Shown piece after piece: positions 16,598-21,345 of a stretch of 21,345 bases of DNA. Position 1 is the stretch's first letter. The number at the start of each line of letters is the position of its first letter. The notes beneath the pieces were generated by a model. It saw nothing but the letters and a program-made list of their open reading frames with translations. It had not been told where the DNA came from and made no database searches. The stretch covers positions 1 to 21,345 of the forward strand of contig JAWOEH010000004.1 of the NCBI GenBank assembly GCA_046482855.1, read 5' to 3'. The position numbers and the translations under genes are program-made. This DNA comes from CAYVSF01 sp046482855. Its GTDB lineage: Bacteria > Bacteroidota > Bacteroidia > Bacteroidales > UBA12077.

Positions 16598-17959
16598 ATG
16601 AACATCACGAAAGAAAATATTGACGATTTAAATGCAGTGCTAAAGGTGCAAATTACACCTGCGGACTACGAAGGAAAAGTACAGGATGTTGTGAATGACT
16701 ACCGCAAGAAAGCACGCATCGACGGCTTTCGCCCCGGCAGAGTGCCTGAGGGGTTGATTCGCAAAATGTATGGCAAGGCCATTTTGGTAGAAGAGGTTAA
16801 CAAACTCATCTCACAGTCGCTGAACGACTTCATTACCGAAGAAAAGCTCAACCTGCTAGGCGAGCCTTTGCCAAACGAAAACCAAAAGCAAATTGATTTC
16901 GATACACAAAATGAGTTTGAATTTGCCTTTGATATCGCTGTGGGGCCCGAAATTGATGTCAAACTTTCACGTCGCGATAAAATTGTATATTATAACATCA
17001 AAGCGGATCAGAAGCTTATTGATGCACAAAAAGATAATTACGCCCGTCGTTTCGGCTCATTTGTTGAAGTAGAAGCTGCCGATGACAAGGACATGATGAA
17101 GGGCAACATGGTACAAACCGACGAGCATGGTACTCCCCTTGAGGAAGGAATCCAAACCGAAGGCGTTACCCTGTCGTTGGAGATGATGAAGGATGAGGAC
17201 ATTAAGAAGGAGATGCTCACCAAAAAAGCTGGCGACATCATCAACTTCGACGTGAAAAAAGCCTATCCCAACGATACAGAGATCAGCTCCATGTTGCGTA
17301 TCGACAAAGAAGCTGTTGCCGATATGGCGCCAAACTTCAACTTTGAAGTAAAAACCATAGAGCATTTCCAACCGGCCGAAATCAACCAAGAGCTCTTTGA
17401 TAAAGCCTTTGGCGAGGGAGTAGTAAATTCAGAAGAGGAACTGGAAGCGAAAATTGTTGAGGAGCTGCAGGAAAATCTGAACAAAGAGGCCGATTATCGG
17501 TTCTTGTTTGATACAAAGAAAAAGTTGGTGAAGAAATTCGACCCTGCTTTACCTGAGGAGTTCCTGAAGCGCTGGTTAAAGGCCTCAAACGAAAACCTCA
17601 CAGCCGAGCAAATTGACAACGAATTTGATGCATTCACCGAGGATTTGAAATGGCAGCTCATTAAAGATCAAATCATCCGCGAGCAAGAGATGAAGGTGGA
17701 AGAGCAAGAGGTAATTGATATGGCCAAAGAAGTTACCATGGCACAATTCCGCCAATATGGCCTGTCGCACTTGCCCGACGAGCAATTGGAGCAGTACGCC
17801 CGCGAGATCTTGAAAAAACAGGAAGAGCAACGCAAAATTGTGGACAAAATCCTTGAAAATAAAGTATTGGAATTCATTAAGGAAACCGTTAAGCTCGACG
17901 AGCAGGAAGTAACCACCAGCGAATTTGATGAAATCTGGAAGAAAGACACCAAAAAATAA
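16598..17959 (+). CDS. tig: Trigger factor, ribosome-associated chaperone
   Basis: Trigger factor binds near the ribosomal exit tunnel and shields nascent chains. The 453 residues begin with the ribosome-binding domain, including IDGFRPGRVPEGLIRKMYGK (about 41-60), the conserved GFRxGxxP loop that contacts L23. The central region (about 150-245) corresponds to the FKBP-type prolyl isomerase domain but is divergent, as usual in Bacteroidota, so isomerase activity is doubtful. The remainder is the long helical C-terminal chaperone domain, rich in E, K and Q, with LPDEQLEQYAREILKKQEEQ near residue 390. The ATG at 16598 gives the standard start (MNITKENIDDLNAVLKV). It precedes clpP by 60 bases, the common tig-clpP-clpX order. 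No TAnnTTTG element was seen in the 33 bases after the tRNA terminator. Confidence 0.95.
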   Translation: MNITKENIDDLNAVLKVQITPADYEGKVQDVVNDYRKKARIDGFRPGRVPEGLIRKMYGKAILVEEVNKLISQSLNDFITEEKLNLLGEPLPNENQKQIDFDTQNEFEFAFDIAVGPEIDVKLSRRDKIVYYNIKADQKLIDAQKDNYARRFGSFVEVEAADDKDMMKGNMVQTDEHGTPLEEGIQTEGVTLSLEMMKDEDIKKEMLTKKAGDIINFDVKKAYPNDTEISSMLRIDKEAVADMAPNFNFEVKTIEHFQPAEINQELFDKAFGEGVVNSEEELEAKIVEELQENLNKEADYRFLFDTKKKLVKKFDPALPEEFLKRWLKASNENLTAEQIDNEFDAFTEDLKWQLIKDQIIREQEMKVEEQEVIDMAKEVTMAQFRQYGLSHLPDEQLEQYAREILKKQEEQRKIVDKILENKVLEFIKETVKLDEQEVTTSEFDEIWKKDTKK

Positions 17960-18019
17960 ACGTGGTATTCACCAGATAATTCATTAACTTTATTCGTTAC
18001 AAAACCAATACACGATACT

Positions 18020-18715
18020 ATGTTTCCAAAAGACGAATTCAACAAATATTACACAAAGCACCTGGGCAAAAGCAGTTTGTCGCTGGAGCAATACAGCAAC
18101 ACCTACAACAGCTACATAAGCCCGACAATTATTGAGGAACGCCAGTTGAATGTTGCGCAAATGGATGTTTTCTCGCGCTTGATGATGGACCGAATTATCT
18201 TTTTGGGCGTACCCATCGACGATACTGTAGCGAATATTATACAGGCGCAATTGCTCTTTTTGGAGTCGGCCGATCCCGGAAAAGATATTCAAATCTACCT
18301 GAATAGTCCCGGAGGCTCGGTACATGCCGGTTTAGGCATCTACGACACCATGCAATACATACAGCCCGATGTTGCTACCATTGCAACCGGCATGGCTGCA
18401 TCCATGGGTGCCGTTTTGTTAGCGGCAGGTACCGCAGGAAAGCGTTCCGCATTGCGTCACTCACGTGTGATGATTCATCAACCCATGGGCGGCGCCCAGG
18501 GACAAGCTGCCGACATTGAAATTACGGCACGCGAAATTATCAAACTAAAAAAGGAGCTCTACACCATTATCGCTGAGCACAGTGGCAATACCATCAAGAA
18601 AATTGAGAAAGATTCCGATCGCGACTACTGGATGACCGCCCAGGAAGCCAAAGATTACGGAATGATTGACGAAGTGCTCATCCGAACAAAAAAGAAAACC
18701 GACGAAGAGAAATAA
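18020..18715 (+). CDS. clpP: ATP-dependent Clp protease proteolytic subunit ClpP
   Basis: ClpP is the serine protease that forms two stacked heptamer rings and degrades substrates unfolded by ClpX or ClpA-type ATPases. The 231 residues contain the catalytic triad: Ser128 in GMAASMGAVLL, His153 in RVMIHQPMGGAQGQA and Asp202 in DRDYWMTAQEA. The substrate-binding strand IQIYLNSPGGSVHAGLGIYD is at 91-109. About 35 N-terminal residues precede the conserved core and may be a propeptide or extended axial region; the family is often 190-210 residues. The ATG at 18020 lies 60 bases after tig. A terminator follows the stop by about 20 bases, so clpP is transcriptionally separated from clpX, which lies 1.56 kb away. 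Confidence 0.96.
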   Translation: MFPKDEFNKYYTKHLGKSSLSLEQYSNTYNSYISPTIIEERQLNVAQMDVFSRLMMDRIIFLGVPIDDTVANIIQAQLLFLESADPGKDIQIYLNSPGGSVHAGLGIYDTMQYIQPDVATIATGMAASMGAVLLAAGTAGKRSALRHSRVMIHQPMGGAQGQAADIEITAREIIKLKKELYTIIAEHSGNTIKKIEKDSDRDYWMTAQEAKDYGMIDEVLIRTKKKTDEEK

Positions 18716-18734
18716 TCTTTGTTCCAAAATACCC

Positions 18735-18766
18735 AAAGCCGCTTCTCTTAGGAAGCGGCTTTTTTT
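18735..18766 (+). terminator. Intrinsic terminator after clpP
   Basis: AAAGCCGCTTC and GAAGCGGCTTT form a stem of about 10-11 bp with a short loop (TCTTAG region), followed by a run of T. It lies 20 bases after the clpP stop codon. Confidence 0.9.
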
Positions 18767-18782
18767 GTTCTAGCATCGATTA

Positions 18783-18900
18783 TTGCCCTGTGACTTGGCT
18801 TGCGGCCCTTTCAGATACGAGAGCCTCTATTCGCATGTATCTGCCGCGGTGGGTTGGGGTCAGGTGCTAAACGGACAGATCTTGCACTACAGAACAGGAG
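18783..18900 (+). repeat. Modular intergenic repeat, copy 1 (internal module missing)
   Basis: Shares with copy 2 the start TTGCCCTGTG, the block CATGTATCTGCCGCGGTGGG, and the end AGGTGCTA-ACGGA-AGAT-TTGCACT. It lacks roughly 60-70 bases of internal hairpins present in copy 2, as if that module had been lost or never gained. The terminal block CAGATCTTGCACTACAGAA is shared with copy 3. Confidence 0.8.
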
Positions 18901-19041
18901 ATTAAGGATTTATGCCTCCATTTTTTAAGGCCCAATCAATCGAACATACCATATAGCCAGTTTATCGCTATTTCGCTTCATGCAGCATCGAGCATCTGGT
19001 AATGTCAGTAGTTGAAGCGATTTCATCTACAAGCGTCATAG

Positions 19042-19217
19042 CACAGGGCGTTGCCCTGTGTTATAGCTCACGGCTCTTTCAGGGCCTCTATTTCCATGTA
19101 TCTGCCGCGGTGGGTTGTGATGCTTTGGGTCACCCGGCTGAAGCCGGACCTGCCTGGCGCAGGCCATCGCATGAAGCGAGAGTAGGTGCTATACGGATAG
19201 ATATTGCACTGTAGTTA
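19042..19217 (+). repeat. Modular intergenic repeat, copy 2 (most complete)
   Basis: Starts with a perfect 8-bp hairpin, CACAGGGC, GTT, GCCCTGTG (19042-19060). It continues through GGCTCTTTCAGGGCC, CATGTATCTGCCGCGGTGGG and GGGTCACCC, then the stems CCGGCT/AGCCGG and CCTGC/GCAGG, and ends near TTGCACTGTAG. It contains both the left block shared with copy 1 and the right hairpin block shared with copy 3. Confidence 0.85.
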
Positions 19218-19253
19218 TGAATTACCCCCTCCCGCACTCTTCAATCCCTAAAG

Positions 19254-19292
19254 CCTGCCTGTTCGTCAGACAGGAGCCCTCCCAACGGCAGG
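19254..19292. repeat. Small palindromic element
   Basis: CCTGCC (19254-19259) pairs with GGCAGG (19287-19292), and inside it CCTGT (19258-19262) can pair with ACAGG (19270-19274). It has the look of short dispersed palindromes in Bacteroidota intergenic DNA. Only one copy is seen here. Confidence 0.4.
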
Positions 19293-19465
19293 TGTGGTTG
19301 TTCTGTGTTATTGTCTGCGAACCTATAGAACCAGGTTTTTTTTGAAATCTGGGCTTGTTGTCATATGAAGAAAGATCTTTAGTCCTCCAACATTTTGAGA
19401 CGCCCAACAAACACAAAACCGCATTAATAAAACACCGTTAATAAAATGCAAGAGTGAGCGTGAAG

Positions 19466-19542
19466 AATCCTTTTCTGTCCGAAGAGCGCCTTATATATCT
19501 TTCAAAAAAAAATCAATTTCCCGCGCTCAAGTTAAAAGGATT
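19466..19542. repeat. Nested inverted repeats, possible structured RNA
   Basis: An outer pair, AATCCTTTT (19466-19474) with AAAAGGATT (19534-19542), encloses an inner pair, GAGCGC (19484-19489) with GCGCTC (19523-19528). Both arms are perfect, with internal loops of 9 and 5 bases and an A-rich terminal loop. Confidence 0.4.
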
Positions 19543-19578
19543 TAGCGAACTCGATGCATTTTTAGGTGTTTTATTACC

Positions 19579-19609
19579 GCGGCGGTCTCGCCTAAGGCGA
19601 GATCGCTGC
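19579..19609. repeat. Long hairpin with CGCCTAAGGCG core
   Basis: TCTCGCC and GGCGAGA pair around TAA; the stem extends outward to about 14 bp (19579-19592 with 19596-19609) with two G-T pairs. The core is the same as a hairpin within repeat copy 3 (19752-19764). Confidence 0.6.
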
Positions 19610-19700
19610 AGACAAAAGAACAAGAAAAAATAAACAGGCAGTAACCTTAACAATTTTAGAAAAAATCACCATTGACAAACAGATGCTTGTCGCAATCATC

Positions 19701-19810
19701 TGTGATGCTACGGGTCACCCGAATGGAGTCGGACCTGCCTGGCGCAGACCATCGCCTAAGGCGAGACAAGCAGATGCAAATCTGACAGATCTTGCACTAC
19801 AGAAAAGGAG
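19701..19810 (+). repeat. Modular intergenic repeat, copy 3 (left module missing)
   Basis: Begins at TGTGATGCTACGGGTCACCC, matching the middle of copy 2. It shares GGACCTGCCTGGCGCAG and CCATCGC, and ends with CAGATCTTGCACTACAGAA and AGGAG, matching copy 1. It lacks the left hairpin block of copies 1 and 2. GCTTGTCGC just before it (19685-19693) can pair with GCGAGACAAGC at 19761-19771, apart from a two-base bulge. Confidence 0.8.
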
Positions 19811-19890
19811 GGTCGTGCTTAATGATGAAACAAATACTTCCCCGACAACTATTATCTGTTAAATCAACTGATGTCCGAGTGAAAAATTCA

Positions 19891-19916
19891 GATTGCTTCA
19901 CTACGTTCGCAATGAC
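19891..19916 (-). repeat. REP-like palindromic element
   Basis: Read on the minus strand it is GTCATTGCGAACGTAGTGAA followed by GCAATC. ATTGC and GCAAT form the stem. This resembles the GTCATTGCGA...GCAATC palindromes scattered through intergenic DNA of many bacteria (from memory, not searched). Confidence 0.5.
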
Positions 19917-19926
19917 CCGTTAATAG

Positions 19927-20000
19927 TATTGTTCAGGGCGTATGGGGTTGGTTTTCGATTTAGCCGAAAACCAACCCCATACGCCCTGCCTAAAACAATA
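19927..20000. repeat. Perfect 24-bp inverted repeat forming a long hairpin
   Basis: Left arm 19934-19957 and right arm 19965-19988 are exact reverse complements over 24 bases, with a 7-base loop ATTTAGC. The arms begin CAGGGCGTATGGGG and end CCCCATACGCCCTG. Outside them TATTGTT (19927-19933) can pair with AACAATA (19994-20000), leaving a five-base bulge CCTAA on one side. No T tract follows, so a classical terminator is unlikely. Confidence 0.85.
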
Positions 20001-20150
20001 TAAACTAGTCATTGGTAGGGAACCGAAGAAATCTGACCTGTACTATTCATGAATTTTTATTACTATGAATGAAGTTCAGTGCCTGCTCCGGTTTTTATCC
20101 GAGTTAACCCAAATTTCTCCGGACAATATTGATTTACTTTCATTTTCGTG

Positions 20151-20167
20151 ACTTGCCTCAGGCAAGT
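20151..20167. repeat. Short perfect hairpin ACTTGCC-TCA-GGCAAGT
   Basis: A 7-bp perfect stem with a 3-base loop, 106 bases before clpX. Its core GCCTCAGGC resembles the GCCTAAGGC core of the hairpins at 19586 and 19752. Confidence 0.5.
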
Positions 20168-20239
20168 TTATCTTAAATCATGATCTTCTTTCAATTCAAC
20201 CATTTCCGTTTATAAAGATGGTAGTTTCATGATTATTTG

Positions 20240-20247
20240 TAAATTTG
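20240..20247 (+). promoter_or_regulatory. Candidate clpX -7 promoter element
   Basis: TAAATTTG matches TAnnTTTG exactly and lies 25 bases before the clpX ATG. No clear -33 TTG is found at about 20 bases upstream. The leader carries TAAGGAAAA just before the start, a weak purine-rich ribosome site. It is consistent with clpX having its own promoter in this genome. Confidence 0.45.
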
Positions 20248-20272
20248 TACCCGAATTAGATTAAGGAAAATT

Positions 20273-21345
20273 ATGGATAAATGTTCATTTTGCGGACGTG
20301 ATAAGAAGCATACGAACCTGCTGATTGCCGGGATTTCCGGGCATATTTGCGACAAATGTATTGAGCAGGCGTATGAAATTGTGAAGGAGGAGATGAAGAA
20401 GGAGAGTAACTTCGACATCAACGACATTAAACTGCTGAAGCCGGTGGAAATCAAACGATTTCTCGACGACTATGTGATTGGTCAGGAGCAAGCAAAAAAA
20501 TTCCTTTCGGTAGCCGTTTACAACCATTATAAACGTCTTCTGCAAACCACGCATGAAACCGAGGGGCTGGAAGATATTGAAATTGAAAAGAGCAACATTC
20601 TGCTGGTAGGCGAAACCGGTACCGGAAAAACACTGTTAGCCCGAACCATTGCCCGCCTGTTGCATGTGCCTTTTACCATTGTGGATGCCACTGTACTTAC
20701 CGAAGCCGGCTATGTGGGTGAGGATATCGAAAGCATCCTTACACGCTTGCTACAGGTTGCCGACTACGACACGGAGGCAGCTGAAAAAGGCATTGTCTTT
20801 ATCGACGAGGTAGACAAAATTGCCCGGAAAAGCGACAACCCCTCAATTACCCGCGACGTTTCGGGCGAAGGCGTACAGCAGGGCTTGTTAAAACTGTTGG
20901 AGGGTTCCATTATCAACGTGCCACCACAAGGGGGTCGTAAACACCCCGACCAGAAGATGATTCCCGTTGATACCAAAAATATCCTCTTCATCTGTGGAGG
21001 AGCATTCGACGGCATTGAACGCAAAATCGGCCAACGGCTCAATACGCAGGTGATGGGTTACACAGCCAGCAAGGATACAGAACAAATCGATCGCCAGAAC
21101 CTGCTGCAGTACATCGCTCCTCAGGATCTAAAATCCTTTGGTTTGATTCCCGAGATCATCGGTCGCTTGCCCATACTTACGCACCTGAATCCGCTGGAGA
21201 AAGATACGCTGCGCCAGATCCTTACCGAACCCAAGAACTCTATCATCAAGCAGTATGTCAAGCTGTTTAAGCTCGATGGCATCGATCTTTCGTTTGACAA
21301 AGAGGTGTTTGAATACATTGTGGAAAAAGCCGTAGAGTTCAAATT
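20273..21345 (+). CDS. clpX: ATP-dependent Clp protease ATP-binding subunit ClpX (5' part; runs off right edge)
   Basis: ClpX is the hexameric AAA+ unfoldase that delivers substrates to ClpP. About 357 residues are visible, open to the right edge; the full protein is usually 400-430. The N-terminal zinc domain has cysteines 4, 7, 26 and 29 (CSFC and CDKC). The AAA+ core shows Walker A GETGTGKT (113-120), the pore loop GYVG (146-149), Walker B IVFIDEVDKIA (174-184) and the substrate-processing region VSGEGVQQGLLKLLEG. NVPPQGGRKHP and FGLIPEIIGRLP follow as expected. The ATG at 20273 yields the standard zinc-finger start MDKCSFCGR. It lies 1.56 kb downstream of clpP on the same strand, behind a repeat-rich gap, and probably uses its own promoter. 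Confidence 0.97.
   Translation, partial: MDKCSFCGRDKKHTNLLIAGISGHICDKCIEQAYEIVKEEMKKESNFDINDIKLLKPVEIKRFLDDYVIGQEQAKKFLSVAVYNHYKRLLQTTHETEGLEDIEIEKSNILLVGETGTGKTLLARTIARLLHVPFTIVDATVLTEAGYVGEDIESILTRLLQVADYDTEAAEKGIVFIDEVDKIARKSDNPSITRDVSGEGVQQGLLKLLEGSIINVPPQGGRKHPDQKMIPVDTKNILFICGGAFDGIERKIGQRLNTQVMGYTASKDTEQIDRQNLLQYIAPQDLKSFGLIPEIIGRLPILTHLNPLEKDTLRQILTEPKNSIIKQYVKLFKLDGIDLSFDKEVFEYIVEKAVEFK

Larger units (their letters stand above)
18767..20272. other. Gene-free, palindrome-rich region between clpP and clpX
   Basis: About 1.5 kb with no convincing coding frame on either strand. Short open frames here translate repeat sequence only. The contents are the repeats, hairpins and clpX promoter listed separately. 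Positions 19300-19460 and 20003-20150 hold only AT-rich sequence in which I see no named element, apart from a short direct repeat TTAATAAAA (19424 and 19438). Confidence 0.85.

Noticed and set aside
19002..19214. 70-codon open frame between clpP and clpX
   Set aside because: It lies almost wholly within repeat copy 2 and translates palindromic repeat sequence; no domain or plausible start signal.
19222..19416. 64-codon minus-strand open frame
   Set aside because: Covers the small palindromic element at 19254-19292 and AT-rich DNA; composition is not protein-like.
18767..20272. CRISPR array or insertion sequence in the repeat region
   Set aside because: Repeat copies are long, irregularly spaced and of unequal length with no regular spacers; no transposase frame or remnant is readable.

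Overview
The window reads as chromosomal DNA of a Bacteroidota bacterium, probably near the Bacteroidales/Marinilabiliales (inference from gene content; no 16S is present). Supporting signs are a DUF5686-type outer-membrane protein with a CarboxypepD_reg-like N-terminus, several TAnnTTTG-type -7 promoter elements, weak or absent Shine-Dalgarno sequences, a trigger factor of about 450 residues, and a RecQ carrying RQC and HRDC domains. Almost every gene is an intact core or envelope gene. No phage, transposase, integrase or CRISPR array was found.

Layout. (1) Positions 1-2668, minus strand: a compact three-gene set. It encodes a secreted MEMO/AMMECR1 fusion (AmmeMemoRadiSam B+A), a small DUF4405-like membrane protein, and a spermidine-synthase-like membrane protein cut by the left edge. 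(2) 2762-5076, plus strand: a family 2 membrane glycosyltransferase whose end overlaps an OppC/DppC-type permease with an unusually long insert, closed by a palindromic terminator. (3) 5255-5797: an unrecognised 180-residue charged protein, ending at a strong hairpin shared with the converging pair on the other side. (4) 5924-9976, minus strand: an ABC-2 permease and its ATPase, then recQ, which has its own terminator. (5) 10196-15268, plus strand: kdsD, tatC, the DUF5686 protein and lptB, an envelope set covering Kdo precursor supply, Tat export, an outer-membrane protein and LPS transport. A secreted SMP-30-like beta-propeller gene converges on lptB, and the two stop codons overlap. (6) 16426-18715: tRNA-Leu(UAG), tig and clpP. 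(7) 18767-20272: about 1.5 kb without genes. (8) 20273 to the right edge: clpX, truncated by the window.

The most unusual part is region 7. clpP and clpX are normally close neighbours, but here they are separated by a dense collection of palindromic DNA. It holds three copies of a modular repeat family that lack different internal modules, several hairpins with a GCCTNAGGC core, a REP-like element, a nested pair of inverted repeats, and a hairpin with a perfect 24-bp stem. None of it looks coding. The second point of interest is the secreted MEMO-AMMECR1 fusion linked to a spermidine-synthase-like membrane protein. No radical SAM partner is visible, but the operon continues past the left edge.
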